Below are positions 48,467 to 61,826 of a DNA stretch of 64,000 nt, piece by piece. Under the pieces are notes generated by a model that was not told the DNA's origin, ran no database searches, and saw only the letters and a list, made by a program, of their open reading frames with translations. The stretch comes from Hydractinia symbiolongicarpus (taxonomy: Eukaryota; Cnidaria; Hydrozoa; Anthoathecata; Hydractiniidae). Both the position numbers and the translations under genes were made by a program. The stretch spans positions 18,611,001 to 18,675,000 of the forward strand of contig NC_079885.1 of assembly GCF_029227915.1 (NCBI RefSeq), written 5' to 3'. Position 1 is the stretch's first letter. The number at the start of each line of letters is the position of its first letter.

Positions 48467-49012
48467 TCACTAGTCTAAATGAAAAAACGTGCAGGAGGCC
48501 ATACGCTTGCCTATCTCTCATCTCGCTCACAGAGACTTGGTAAGCACGGTCCACTCAATGGCTTTCCAAATGCGAAGAGTGAAGGCCGCAGACGGCAGGG
48601 GTTGAGCCAAGGGCCTTTCGGCCGTATCCCGCTCACAAGTTTTTTTTTTTTTAGCAGAATAATATATACGAGCTAATCAAAATCGGCTCGAGGAAAGAAA
48701 TAAAGTTCAGAGACAACCAAAGGAGTCGAACTGCAGTAGAAACAAACTAGATGTAACGCAAGCCACTAGTACGACGTATTGCCTACAGGGACCACACTCT
48801 CCGAGACAGCGAACGCAACTTCCTAGTGATTCACGCGAACGCACTCAACTAGGTGATGTAGATCAGAAAGGTGAAAGTCCTTGTGTCAAGTCTACACCTC
48901 ACGATGCAGCACCTTTTAAGCGTCCTCTACGAACGGACACACTGGCAAGCGGCACACCACAAGCAAAGGTTAAGTCGGCTCGAAGGTACAACAGGTCGCG
49001 CCGACTTACGAC

Positions 49013-49133
49013 AACTCTGGGCTTTCTTCAGTTCACGCACATATCTTTCGCCTTTTACTAAAGATTTCCGTGGAGAAGGCCAAAACGATGAGTATATAGA
49101 CGATTTTTCTACTGTCTCGCTTCGGCGGGACGA
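49013..49133 (+). ncRNA. U5: U5 snRNA, copy 74 of 96
   Basis: A30T (49042), as in copy 64. Confidence 0.92.
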
Positions 49134-49679
49134 TCACTAGTCTAAATGAAAAAACGTGCAGGAGGCCATACGCGGGCCTATCTCTCATCTCGCTCACAGA
49201 GACTTGGTAAGCACGGTCCACTCAATGGCTTTCCAAATGCAAAGAGTGAAGGCCGCAGACGGCAGGGGTTGAGCCAAGGGCCTTTCGGCCGTATCCCGCT
49301 CACAAGTTTTTTTTTTTTTAGCAGAATAATACATACGAGCTAATCAAAATCGGCTCGAGGAAAGAAATAAAGTTCAGAGACAACCAAAGGAGTCGAACTG
49401 CAGTAGAAACAAACTAGATGTAACGCAAGCCACTAGTACGACGTATTGCCTACAGGGACCACACTCTCCGAGACAGCGAACGCAACTTCCTAGTGATTCA
49501 CGCGAACGCACTGAACTAGGTGATGTAGATCAGAAAGGTGAAAGTCCTTGTGTCAAGTCTACACCTCACGATGCAGCACCTTTTGAGCGTCCTCTACGAA
49601 CGGACACACTGGCAAGCGGCACACCACAAGCAAAGGTTAAGTCGGCTCGAAGGCACAACAGGTCGCGCCGACTTACGAC

Positions 49680-49800
49680 AACTCTGGGCTTTCTTCAGTT
49701 CACGCACAAATCTTTCGCCTTCTACTAAAGATTTTCGTGGAGAAGGCCAAAACGATGAGTATATAGACGATTTTTCTACTGTCTCGCTTCGGCGGGACGA
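49680..49800 (+). ncRNA. U5: U5 snRNA, copy 75 of 96 (loop I variant)
   Basis: T43C (49722) changes loop I to GCCTTCTAC, inside the U run that contacts exons; C56T (49735) lies just after the loop I stem. Confidence 0.91.
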
Positions 49801-50348
49801 TCACTAGTCTAAATGAAAAAACGTGCAGGAGGCCATACGCGGGCCTATCTCTCATCTCGCTCACAGAGACTTGGTAAGCACGGTCCACTCAATGGCTTTC
49901 CAAATGCGAAGAGTGAAGGCCACAGACGGCAGGGGTTGAGCCAAGGGCCTTTCGGCCGTATCCCGCTCACAAGTTTTTTTTTTTTTTTAGCAGAATAATA
50001 TATACGAGCTAATTAATATCGGCTCGAGGAAAGAAATAAAGTTCAGAGACAACCAAAGGAGTCGAACTGCAGTAGAAACAAACTAGATGTAACGCAAGCC
50101 ACTAGTACGACGTATTGCCTACAGGGACCACACTCTCCGAGACAGCGAACGCAACTTCCTAGTGATTCACGCGAACGCACTGAACTAGGTGATGTAGATC
50201 AGAAAGGTGAAAGTCCTTGTGTCAAGTCTACACCTCACGATGCAGCACCTTTTAAGCGTCCTCTACGAACGGACACACTGGCAAGCGGCACACCACAAGC
50301 AAAGGTTAAGTCGGCTCGAAGGCACAACAGGTCGCGCCGACTTACGAC

Positions 50349-50469
50349 AACTCTGGGCTTTCTTCAGTTCACGCACAAATCTTTCGCCTTTTACTAAAGA
50401 TTTCCGTGGAGAAGGCCAAAACGATGAGTATATAGACGATTTTTCTACTGTCTCGCTTCGGCGGGACGA
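50349..50469 (+). ncRNA. U5: U5 snRNA, copy 76 of 96
   Basis: Consensus sequence. Confidence 0.95.
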
Positions 50470-51014
50470 TCACTAGTCTAAATGAAAAAACGTGCAGGAG
50501 GCCATACGCGGGCCTATCTCTCATCTCGCTCACAGAGACTTGGTAAGCACGGTCCACTCAATGGCTTTCCAAATGCGAAGAGTGAAGGCCGCAGACGGCA
50601 GGGGTTGAGCCAAGGGCCTTTCGGCCGTATCCCGCTCACAAGTTTTTTTTTTTTAGCAGAATAATACATACGAGCTAATCAAAATCGGCTCGAGGAAAGA
50701 AATAAAGTTCAGAGACAACCAAAGGAGTCGAACTGCAGTAGAAACAAACTAGATGTAACGCAAGCCACTAGTACGACGTATTGCCTACAGGGACCACACT
50801 CTCCGAGACAGCGAACGCAACTTCCTAGTGATTCACGCGAACGCACTCAACTAGGTGATGTAGATCAGAAAGGTGAAAGTCCTTGTGTCAAGTCTACACC
50901 TCACGATGCAGCACCTTTTAAGCGTCCTCTACGAACGGACACACTGGCAAGCGGCACACCACAAGCAAAGGTTAAGTCGGCTCGAAGGCACAACAGGTCG
51001 CGCCGACTTACGAC

Positions 51015-51135
51015 AACTCTGGGCTTTCTTCAGTTCACGCACAAATCTTTCGCCTTTTACTAAAGATTTCCGTGGAGAAGGCCAAAACGATGAGTATATA
51101 GACGATTTTTCTACTGTCTCGCTTCGGCGGGACGA
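51015..51135 (+). ncRNA. U5: U5 snRNA, copy 77 of 96
   Basis: Consensus sequence. Flank marker ATACGCAGGCC, shared with copy 79. Confidence 0.95.
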
Positions 51136-51680
51136 TCACTAGTCTAAATGAAAAAACGTGCAGGAGGCCATACGCAGGCCTATCTCTCATCTCGCTCACA
51201 GAGACTTGGTAAGCACGGTCCACTCAATGGCTTTCCAAATGCGAAGAGTGAAGGCCGCAGACGGCAGGGGTTGAGCCAAGGGCCTTTCGGCCGTATCCCG
51301 CTCACAAGTTTTTTTTTTTTAGCAGAATAATACATACGAGCTAATCAAAATCGGCTCGAGGAAAGAAATAAAGTTCAGAGACAACCAAAGGAGTCGAACT
51401 GCAGTAGAAACAAACTAGATGTAACGCAAGCCACTAGTACGACGTATTGCCTACAGGGACCACACTCTCCGAGACAGCGAACGCAACTTCCTAGTGATTC
51501 ACGCGAACGCACTGAACTAGGTGATGTAGATCAGAAAGGTGAAAGTCCTTGTGTCAAGTCTACACCTCACGATGCAGCACCTTTTAAGCGTCCTCTACGA
51601 ACGGACACACTGGCAAGCGGCACACCACAAGCAAAGGTTAAGTCGGCTCGAAGGCACAACAGGTCGCGCCGACTTACGAC

Positions 51681-51801
51681 AACTCTGGGCTTTCTTCAGT
51701 TCACGCACAAATCTTTCGCCTTTTACTTAAGATTTCCGTGGAGAAGGCCAAAACGATGAGTATATAGACGATTTTTCTACTGTCTCGCTTCGGCGGGACG
51801 A
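51681..51801 (+). ncRNA. U5: U5 snRNA, copy 78 of 96
   Basis: A48T (51728) replaces the pair closing loop I by a U-U mismatch, which would enlarge the loop. Confidence 0.92.
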
Positions 51802-52346
51802 TCACTAGTCTAAATGAAAAAACGTGCAGGAGGCCATACGCGGGCCTATCTCTCATCTCGCTCACAGAGACTTGGTAAGCACGGTCCACTCAATGGCTTT
51901 CCAAATGCGAAGAGTGAAGGCCGCAGACGGCAGGGGTTGAGCCAAGGGCCTTTCGGCCGTATCCCGCTCACAAGGTTTTTTTTTTTAGCAGAATAATACA
52001 TACGAGCTAATCAAAATCGGCTCGAGGAAAGAAATAAAGTTCAGAGACAACCAAAGGAGTCGAACTGCAGTAGAAACAAACTAGATGTAACGCAAGCCAC
52101 TAGTACGACGTATTGCCTACAGGGACCACACTCTCCGAGACAGCGAACGCAACTTCCTAGTGATTCACGCGAACGCACTGAACTAGGTGATGTAGATCAG
52201 AAAGGTGAAAGTCCTTGTGTCAAGTCTACACCTCACGATGCAGCACCTTTTAAGCGTCCTCTACGAACGGACACACTGGCAAGCGGCACACCACAAGCAA
52301 AGGTTAAGTCGGCTCGAAGGCACAACAGGTCGCGCCGACTTACGAC

Positions 52347-52467
52347 AACTCTGGGCTTTCTTCAGTTCACGCACAAATCTTTCGCCTTTTACTAAAGATT
52401 TCCGTGGAGAAGGCCAAAACGATGAGTATATAGACGATTTTTCTACTGTCTCGCTTCGGCGGGACGA
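52347..52467 (+). ncRNA. U5: U5 snRNA, copy 79 of 96
   Basis: Consensus sequence. Flank marker ATACGCAGGCC. Confidence 0.95.
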
Positions 52468-53012
52468 TCACTAGTCTAAATGAAAAAACGTGCAGGAGGC
52501 CATACGCAGGCCTATCTCTCATCTCGCTCACAGAGACTTGGTAAGCACGGTCCACTCAATGGCTTTCCAAATGCGAAGAGTGAAGGCCGCAGACGGCAGG
52601 GGTTGAGCCAAGGGCCTTTCGGCCGTATCCCGCTCACAAGTTTTTTTTTTTTAGCAGAATAATACATACGAGCTAATCAAAATCGGCTCGAGGAAAGAAA
52701 TAAAGTTCAGAGACAACCAAAGGAGTCGAACTGCAGTAGAAACAAACTAGATGTAACGCAAGCCACTAGTACGACGTATTGCCTACAGGGACCACACTCT
52801 CCGAGACAGCGACCGCAACTTCCTAGTGATTCACGCGAACGCACTCAACTAGGTGATGTAGATCAGAAAGGTGAAAGTCCTTGTGTCAAGTCTACACCTC
52901 ACGATGCAGCACCTTTTAAGCGTCTTCTACGAACGGACACACTGGCAAGCGGCACACCACAAGCAAAGGTTAAGTCGGCTCGAAGGCACAACAGGTCGCG
53001 CCGACTTACGAC

Positions 53013-53133
53013 AACTCTGGGCTTTCTTCAGTTCACGCACAAATCTTTCGCCTTTTACTAAAGATTTCCGTGGAGAAGGCCAAAACGATGAGTATATAGA
53101 CGATTTTTCTACTGTCTCGCTTCGGCGGGACGA
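53013..53133 (+). ncRNA. U5: U5 snRNA, copy 80 of 96
   Basis: Consensus sequence. Confidence 0.95.
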
Positions 53134-53681
53134 TCACTAGTCTAAATGAAAAAACGTGCAGGAGGCCATACGCGGGCCTATCTCTCATCTCGCTCACAGA
53201 GACTTGGTAAGCACGGTCCACTCAATGGCTTTCCAAATGCGAAGAGTGAAGGCCGCAGACGGCAGGGGTTGAGCCAAGGGCCTTTCGGCCGTATCCCGCT
53301 CACAAGTTTTTTTTTTTTTTTAGCAGAATAATATATACGAGCTAATCAAAATCGGCTCGAGGAAAGAAATAAAGTTCAGAGACAACCAAAGGAGTCGAAC
53401 TGCAGTAGAAACAAACTATATGTAACGCAAGCCCCTAGTACGACGTATTGCCTACAGGGACCACACTCTCCGAGACAGCGAACGCAACTTCCTAGTGATT
53501 CACGCGAACGCACTGAACTAGGTGATGTAGATCAGAAAGGTGAAAGTCCTTGTATCAAGTCTACACCTCACGATGCAGCACCTTTTAAGCGTCCTCTACG
53601 AACGGACACACTGGCAAGCGGCACACCACAAGCAAAGGTTAAGTCGGCTCGAAGGCACAACAGGTCGCGCCGACTTACGGC

Positions 53682-53802
53682 AACTCTGGGCTTTCTTCAG
53701 TTCACGCACAAATCTTTCGCCTTTTACTAAAGATTTCCGTGGAGAAGGCCAAAACGATGAGTATATAGACGATTTTTCTACTGTCTCCCTTCGGCGGGAC
53801 GA
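53682..53802 (+). ncRNA. U5: U5 snRNA, copy 81 of 96
   Basis: G107C (53788) alone, without the other haplotype B changes, so probably a recombinant or conversion patch. Confidence 0.93.
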
Positions 53803-54350
53803 TCACTAGTCTAAATGAAAAAACGTGCAGGAGGCCATACGCGGGCCTATCTCTCATCTCGCTCACAGAGACTTGGTAAGCACGGTCCACTCAATGGCTT
53901 TCCAAATGCGAAGAGTGAAGGCCGCAGACGGCAGGGGTTGAGCCAAGGGCCTTTCGGCCGTATCCCGCTCACAAGTTTTTTTTTTTTTTTAGCAGAATAA
54001 TACATACGAGCTAATCAAAATCGGCTCGAGGAAAGAAATAAAGTTCAGAGACAACCAAAGGAGTCGAACTGCAGTAGAAACAAACTAGATGTAACGCAAG
54101 CCACTAGTACGACGTATTGCCTACAGGGACCACACTCTCCGAGACAGCGAACGCAACTTCCTAGTGATTCACGCGAACGCACTCAACTAGGTGATGTAGA
54201 TCAGAAAGGTGAAAGTCCTTGTGTCAAGTCTACACCTCACGATGCAGCACCTTTTAAGCGTCCTCTACGAACGGACACACTGGCAAGCGGCACACCACAA
54301 GCAAAGGTTAAGTCGGCTCGAAGGCACAACAGGTCGCGCCGACTTACGAC

Positions 54351-54471
54351 AACTCTGGGCTTTCTTCACTTTACGCACAAATCTTTCGCCTTTTACTAAA
54401 GATTTCCGTGGAGAAGGCCAAAACGATGAGTATATAGACGATTTTTCTACTGTCTCGCTTCGGCGGGACGA
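54351..54471 (+). ncRNA. U5: U5 snRNA, copy 82 of 96
   Basis: G19C (54369) and C22T (54372) in the internal loop. Copy 92, ten units later, shares C22T. Confidence 0.92.
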
Positions 54472-55019
54472 TCACTAGTCTAAATGAAAAAACGTGCAGG
54501 AGGCCATACGCGGGCCTATCTCTCATCTCGCTCACAGAGACTTGGTAAGCACGGTCCACTCAATGGCTTTCCAAATGCAAAGAGTGAAGGCCGCAGACGG
54601 CAGGGGTTGAGCCAAGGGCCTTTCGGCCGTATCCCGCTCACAAGTTTTTTTTTTTTTTTAGCAGAATAATACATACGAGCTAATCAAAATCGGCTCGAGG
54701 AAAGAAATAAAGTTCAGAGACAACCAAAGGAGTCGAACTGCAGTAGAAACAAACTAGATGTAACGCAAGCCACTAGTACGACGTATTGCCTACAGGGACC
54801 ACACTCTCCGAGACAGCGAACGCAACTTCCTAGTGATTCACGCGAACGCACTGAACTAGGTGATGTAGATCAGAAAAGTGAAAGTCCTTGTGTCAAGTCT
54901 ACACCTCACGATGCAGCACCTTTTAAGCGTCCTCTACGAACGTACACACTGGCAAGCGGCACACCACAAGCAAAGGTTAAGTCGGCTCGAAGGCACAACA
55001 GGTCGCGCCGACTTACGAC

Positions 55020-55140
55020 AACTCTGGGCTTTCTTCAGTTCACGCACAAATCTTTCGCCTTTTACTAAAGATTTCCGTGGAGAAGGCCAAAACGATGAGT
55101 ATAGAGACAATTTTTCTACTGTCTCCCTTCGGCGGGACGA
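55020..55140 (+). ncRNA. U5: U5 snRNA, copy 83 of 96 (haplotype B)
   Basis: T85G, G90A and G107C (55104, 55109, 55126). Upstream marker CGAACGTACAC, shared with copy 93. Confidence 0.92.
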
Positions 55141-55686
55141 TCACTAGTCTAAATGAAAAAACGTGCAGGAGGCCATACGCTTGCCTATCTCTCATCTCGC
55201 TCACAGAGACTTGGTAAGCACGGTCCACTCAATGGCTTTCCAAATGCGAAGAGTGAAGGCCGCAGACGGCAGGGGTTGAGCCAAGGGCCTTTCGGCCGTA
55301 TCCCGCTCACAAGTTTTTTTTTTTTTAGCAGAATAATATATACGAGCTAATCAAAATCGGCTCGAGGAAAGAAATAAAGTTCAGAGACAACCAAAGGAGT
55401 CGAACTGCAGTAGAAACAAACTAGATGTAACGCAAGCCACTAGTACGACGTATTGCCTACAGGGACCACACTCTCCGAGACAGCGAACGCAACTTCCTAG
55501 TGATTCACGCGAACGCACTGAACTAGGTGATGTAGATCAGAAAGGTGAAAGTCCTTGTGTCAAGTCTACACCTCACGATGCAGCACCTTTTAAGCGTCCT
55601 CTACGAACGGACACACTGGCAATCGGCACACCACAAGCAAAGGTTAAGTCGGCTCGAAGGCACAACAGGTCGCGCCGACTTACGAC

Positions 55687-55807
55687 AACTCTGGGCTTTC
55701 TTCAGTTCACGCACAAATCTTTCGCCTTTTACTAAAGATTTCCGTGGAGAAAGCCAAAACGATGAGTACATAGACGATTTTTCTACTGTCTCGCTTCGGC
55801 GGGACGA
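55687..55807 (+). ncRNA. U5: U5 snRNA, copy 84 of 96
   Basis: G66A (55752) converts a U-G pair in the lower stem to U-A; T83C (55769) is unpaired. Confidence 0.93.
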
Positions 55808-56353
55808 TCACTAGTCTAAATGAAAAAACGTGCAGGAGGCCGTACGCGGGCCTATCTCTCATCTCGCTCACAGAGACTTGGTAAGCACGGTCCATTCAAT
55901 GGCTTTCCAAATGCGAAGAGTGAAGGCCGCAGACGGCAGGGGTTGAGCCAAGGGCCTTTCGGCCGTATCCCGCTCACAAGTTTTTTTTTTTTTAGCAGAA
56001 TAATACATACGAGCTAATCAAAATCTGCTCGAGGAAAGAAATAAAGTTCAGAGACAACCAAAGGAGTCGAACTGCAGTAGAAACAAACTAGATGTAACGC
56101 AAGCCACTAGTACGACGTATTGCCTACAGGGACCACACTCTCCGAGACAGCGAACGCAACTTCCTAGTGATTCACGCGAACGCACTCAACTAGGTGATGT
56201 AGATCAGAAAGGTGAAAGTCCTTGTGTCAAGTCTACACCTCACGATGCAGCACCTTTTAAGCGTCCTCTACGAACGGACACACTGGCAAGCGGCACACCA
56301 CAAGCAAAGGTTAAGTCGGCTCGAAGGTACAACAGGTCGCGCCGACTTACGAC

Positions 56354-56474
56354 AACTCTGGGCTTTCTTCAGTTCACGCACAAATCTTTCGCCTTTTACT
56401 AAAGATTTCCGTGGAGAAGGCCAAAACGATGAGTATATAGACGATTTTTCTACTGTCTCGCTTCGGCGGGACGA
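56354..56474 (+). ncRNA. U5: U5 snRNA, copy 85 of 96
   Basis: Consensus sequence. Flank marker GGTCAACTC, shared with copy 95. Confidence 0.95.
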
Positions 56475-57023
56475 TCACTAGTCTAAATGAAAAAACGTGC
56501 AGGAGGCCATACGCGGGCCTATCTCTCATCTCGCTCACAGAGACTTGGTAAGCACGGTCAACTCAATGGCTTTCCAAATGCAAAGAGTGAAGGCCGCAGA
56601 CGGCAGGGGTTGAGCCAAGGGCCTTTCGGCCGTATCCCGCTCACAAGTTTTTTTTTTTTTTTTAGCAGAATAATACATACGAGCTAATCAAAATCGGCTC
56701 GAGGAAAGAAATAAAGTTCAGAGACAACCAAAGGAGTCGAACTGCAGTAGAAACAAACTAGATGTAACGCAAGCCACTAGTACGACGTATTGCCTACAGG
56801 GACCACACTCTCCGAGACAGCGAACGCAACTTCCTAGTGATTCACGCGAACGCACTGAACTAGGTGATGTAGATCAGAAAAGTGAAAGTCCTTGTGTCAA
56901 GTCTACACCTCACGATGCAGCACCTTTTAAGCGTCCTCTACGAACGGACACACTGGCAAGCGGCACACCACAAGCAAAGGTTAAGTCGGCTCGAAGGCAC
57001 AACAGGTCGCGCCGACTTACGAC

Positions 57024-57144
57024 AACTCTGGGCTTTCTTCAGTTCACGCACAAATCTTTCGCCTTTTACTAAAGATTTCCGTGGAGAAGGCCAAAGCGAT
57101 GAGTATAGAGACAATTTTTCTACTGTCTCCCTTCGGCGGGACGA
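57024..57144 (+). ncRNA. U5: U5 snRNA, copy 86 of 96 (haplotype B)
   Basis: A73G (57096) plus T85G, G90A and G107C (57108, 57113, 57130). One extra A in the A run after the gene. Confidence 0.92.
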
Positions 57145-57692
57145 TCACTAGTCTAAATGAAAAAAACGTGCAGGAGGCCATACGCTTGCCTATCTCTCAT
57201 CTCGCTCACAGAGACTTGGTAAGCACGGTCCACTCAATGGCTTTCCAAATGCGAAGAGTGAAGGCCGCAGACGGCAGGGGTTGAGCCAAGGGCCTTTCGG
57301 CCGTATCCCGCTCACAAGTTTTTTTTTTTTTTAGCAGAATAATACATACGAGCTAATCAAAATCGGCTCGAGGAAAGAAATAAAGTTCAGAGACAACCAA
57401 AGGAGTCGAACTGGATTAGAAACAAACTGGATGTAACGCAAGCCACTAGTACGACGTATTGCCTACAGGGACCACACTCTCCGAGACAGCGAACGCAACT
57501 TCCTAGTGATTCACGCGAACGCACTCAACTAGGTGATGTAGATCAGAAAGGTGAAAGTCCTTGTGTCAAGTCTACACCTCACGATGCAGCACCTTTTAAG
57601 CGTCCTCTACGAACGGACACACTGGCAAGCGGCACACCACAAGCAAAGGTTAAGTCGGCTCGAAGGTACAACAGGTCGCGCCGACTTACGAC

Positions 57693-57813
57693 AACTCTGG
57701 GCTTTCTTCAGTTCACGCACAAATCTTTCGCCTTTTACTAAAGATTTCCGTGGAGAAGGCCAAAACGATGAGTATATAGACGATTTTTCTACTGTCTCGC
57801 TTCGGCGGGACGA
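57693..57813 (+). ncRNA. U5: U5 snRNA, copy 87 of 96
   Basis: Consensus sequence. The spacer before it has CTGGATTAGAAAC in place of CTGCAGTAGAAAC. Confidence 0.95.
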
Positions 57814-58360
57814 TCACTAGTCTAAATGAAAAAACGTGCAGGAGGCCATACGCGGGCCTATCTCTCATCTCGCTCACAGAGACTTGGTAAGCACGGTCCA
57901 CTCAATGGCTTTCCAAATGCGAAGAGTGAAGGCCGCAGACGGCAGGGGTTGAGCCAAGGGCCTTTCGGCCGTATCCCGCTCACAAGTTTTTTTTTTTTTT
58001 AGCAGAATAATATATACGAGCTAATCAAAATCGGCTCGAGGAAAGAAATAAAGTTCAGAGACAACCAAAGGAGTCGAACTGCAGTAGAAACAAACTAGAT
58101 GTAACGCAAGCCACTAGTACGACGTATTGCCTACAGGGACCACACTCTCCGAGACAGCGAACGCAACTTCCTAGTGATTCACGCGAACGCACTGAACTAG
58201 GTGATGTAGATCAGAAAGGTGAAAGTCCTTGTGTCAAGTCTACACCTCACGATGCAGCACCTTTTAAGCGTCCTCTACGAACGGACACACTGGCAAGCGG
58301 CACACCACAAGCAAAGGTTAAGTCGGCTCGAAGGCACAACAGGTCGCGCCGACTTACGAC

Positions 58361-58481
58361 AACTCTGGGCTTTCTTCAGTTCACGCACAAATCTTTCGCC
58401 TTTTACTAAAGATTTCCGTGGAGAAAGCCAAAACGATGAGTACATAGACGATTTTTCTACTGTCTCGCTTCGGCGGGACGA
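58361..58481 (+). ncRNA. U5: U5 snRNA, copy 88 of 96
   Basis: G66A (58426) and T83C (58443), as in copy 84. Confidence 0.93.
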
Positions 58482-59030
58482 TCACTAGTCTAAATGAAAA
58501 AACGTGCAGGAGGCCATACGCGGGCCTATCTCTCATCTCGCTCACAGAGACTTGGTAAGCACGGTCCATTCAATGGCTTTCCAAATGCGAAGAGTGAAGG
58601 CCGCAGACGGCAGGGGTTGAGCCAAGGGCCTTTCTGCCGTATCCCGCTCACAAGTTTTTTTTTTTTTTTTAGCAGAATAATACATACGAGCTAATCAAAA
58701 TCGGCTCGAGGAAAGAAATAAAGTTCAGAGACAACCAAAGGAGTCGAACTGCAGTAGAAACAAACTAGATGTAACGCAAGCCACTAGTACGACGTATTGC
58801 CTACAGGGACCACACTCTCCGAGACAGCGAACGCAACTTCCTAGTGATTCACGCGAACGCACTGAACTAGGTGATGTAGATCAGAAAAGTGAAAGTCCTT
58901 GTGTCAAGTCTACACCTCACGATGCAGCACCTTTTAAGCGTCCTCTACGAACGGACACACTGGCAAGCGGCACACCACAAGCAAAGGTTAAGTCGGCTCG
59001 AAGGCACAACAGGTCGCGCCGACTTACGAC

Positions 59031-59151
59031 AACTCTGGGCTTTCTTCAGTTCACGCACAAATCTTTCGCCTTTTACTAAAGATTTCCGTGGAGAAGGCCA
59101 AAGCGATGAGTATAGAGACAATTTTTCTACTGTCTCGCTTCGGCGGGACGA
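59031..59151 (+). ncRNA. U5: U5 snRNA, copy 89 of 96 (partial haplotype B)
   Basis: A73G (59103), T85G (59115) and G90A (59120), but the 3' stem is the consensus one. A breakpoint between 59120 and 59137 is implied. Confidence 0.92.
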
Positions 59152-59698
59152 TCACTAGTCTAAATGAAAAAACGTGCAGGAGGCCATACGCTTGCCTATC
59201 TCTCATCTCGCTCCCAGAGACTTGGTAAGCACGGTCCACTCAATGGCTTTCCAAATGCGAAGAGTGAAGGCCGCAGACGGCAGGGGTTGAGCCAAGGGCC
59301 TTTCGGCCGTATCCCGCTCACAAGTTTTTTTTTTTTTTAGCAGAATAATACATACGAGCTAATCAAAATCGGCTCGAGGAAAGAAATAAAGTTCAGAGAC
59401 AACCAAAGGAGTCGAACTGGAGTAGAAACAAACTAGATGTAACGCAAGCCACTAGTACGACGTATTGCCTACAGGGACCACACTCTCCGAGACAGCGAAC
59501 GCAACTTCCTAGTGATTCACGCGAACGCACTCAACTAGGTGATGTAGATCAGAAAGGTGAAAGTCCTTGTGTCAAGTCTACACCTCACGATGCAGCACCT
59601 TTTAAGCGTCCTCTACGAACGGACACACTGGCAAGCGGCACACCACAAGCAAAGGTTAAGTCGGCTCGAAGGTACAACAGGTCGCGCCGACTTACGAC

Positions 59699-59819
59699 AA
59701 CTCTGGGCTTTCTTCAGTTCACGCACAAATCTTTCGCCTTTTACTAAAGATTTCCGTGGAGAAGGCCAAAACGATGAGTATATAGACGATTTTTCTACTG
59801 TCTAGCTTCGGCGGGACGA
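59699..59819 (+). ncRNA. U5: U5 snRNA, copy 90 of 96
   Basis: C106A (59804) breaks a pair in the 3' terminal stem. Confidence 0.92.
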
Positions 59820-60368
59820 TCACTAGTCTAAATGAAAAAACGTGCAGGAGGCCATACGCGGGCCTATCTCTCATCTCGCTCACAGAGACTTGGTAAGCAC
59901 GGTCCACTCAATGGCTTTCCAAATGCAAAGAGTGAAGGCCGCAGACGGCAGGGGTTGAGCCAAGGGCCTTTCGGCCGTATCCCGCTCACAAGTTTTTTTT
60001 TTTTTTTTAGCAGAATAATACATACGAGCTAATCAAAATCGGCTCGAGGAAAGAAATAAAGTTCAGAGACAACCAAAGGAGTCGAACTGCAGTAGAAACA
60101 AACTAGATGTAACGCAAGCCACTAGTACGACGTATTGCCTACAGGGACCACACTCTCCGAGACAGCGAACGCAACTTCCTAGTGATTCACGCGAACGCAC
60201 TGAACTAGGTGATGTAGATCAGAAAAGTGAAAGTCCTTGTGTCAAGTCTACACCTCACGATGCAGCACCTTTTAAGCGTCCTCTACGAACGGACACACTG
60301 GCAAGCGGCACACCACAAGCAAAGGTTAAGTCGGCTCGAAGGCACAACAGGTCGCGCCGACTTACGAC

Positions 60369-60489
60369 AACTCTGGGCTTTCTTCAGTTCACGCACAAAT
60401 CTTTCGCCTTTTACTAAAGATTTCCGTGGAGAAGGCCAAAACGATGAGTATAGAGACAATTTTTCTACTGTCTCCCTTCGGCGGGACGA
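60369..60489 (+). ncRNA. U5: U5 snRNA, copy 91 of 96 (haplotype B)
   Basis: T85G, G90A and G107C (60453, 60458, 60475), but with the consensus ATACGCGGGCCT flank, so haplotype and flank have been separated here. Confidence 0.92.
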
Positions 60490-61036
60490 TCACTAGTCTA
60501 AATGAAAAAACGTGCAGGAGGCCATACGCGGGCCTATCTCTCATCTCGCTCACAGAGACTTGGTAAGCACGGTCCACTCAATGGCTTTCCAAATGCGAAG
60601 AGTGAAGGCCACAGACGGCAGGGGTTGAGCCAAGGGCCTTTCGGCCGTATCCCGCTCACAAGTTTTTTTTTTTTTTAGCAGAATAATATATACGAGCTAA
60701 TCAAAATCGGCTCGAGGAAAGAAATAAAGTTCAGAGACAACCAAAGGAGTCGAACTGCAGTAGAAACAAACTAGATGTAACGCAAGCCACTAGTACGACG
60801 TATTGCCTACAGGGACCACACTCTCCGAGACAGCGAACGCAACTTCCTAGTGATTCACGCGAACGCACTGAACTAGGTGATGTAGATCAGAAAGGTGAAA
60901 GTCCTTGTGTCAAGTCTACACCTCACGATGCAGCACCTTTTGAGCGTCCTCTACGAACGGACACACTGGCAAGCGGCACACCACAAGCAAAGGTTAAGTC
61001 GGCTCGAAGGCACAACAGGTCGCGCCGACTTACGAC

Positions 61037-61157
61037 AACTCTGGGCTTTCTTCAGTTTACGCACAAATCTTTCGCCTTTTACTAAAGATTTCCGTGGAGA
61101 AGGCCAAAACGATGAGTATATAGACGATTTTTCTACTGTCTCGCTTCGGCGGGACGA
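61037..61157 (+). ncRNA. U5: U5 snRNA, copy 92 of 96
   Basis: C22T (61058) in the internal loop. The flank has GATCAGTAGTC instead of GATCACTAGTC. Confidence 0.93.
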
Positions 61158-61705
61158 TCAGTAGTCTAAATGAAAAAACGTGCAGGAGGCCATACGCGGG
61201 CCTATCTCTCATCTCGCTCACAGAGACTTGGTAAGCACGGTCCACTCAATGGCTTTCCAAATGCAAAGAGTGAAGGCCGCAGACGGCAGGGGTTGAGCCA
61301 AGGGCCTTTCGGCCGTATCCCGCTCACAAGTTTTTTTTTTTTTTTAGCAGAATAATACATACGAGCTAATCAAAATCGGCTCGAGGAAAGAAATAAAGTT
61401 CAGAGACAACCAAAGGAGTCGAACTGCAGTAGAAACAAACTAGATGTAACGCAAGCCACTAGTACGACGTATTGCCTACAGGGACCACACTCTCCGAGAC
61501 AGCGAACGCAACTTCCTAGTGATTCACGCGAACGCACTGAACTAGGTGATGTAGATCAGAAAAGTGAAAGTCCTTGTGTCAAGTCTACACCTCACGATGC
61601 AGCACCTTTTAAGCGTCCTCTACGAACGTACACACTGGCAAGCGGCACACCACAAGCAAAGGTTAAGTCGGCTCGAAGGCACAACAGGTCGCGCCGACTT
61701 ACGAC

Positions 61706-61826
61706 AACTCTGGGCTTTCTTCAGTTCACGCACAAATCTTTCGCCTTTTACTAAAGATTTCCGTGGAGAAGGCCAAAACGATGAGTATAGAGACAATTTT
61801 TCTACTGTCTCCCTTCGGCGGGACGA
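61706..61826 (+). ncRNA. U5: U5 snRNA, copy 93 of 96 (haplotype B)
   Basis: T85G, G90A and G107C (61790, 61795, 61812). Confidence 0.92.
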
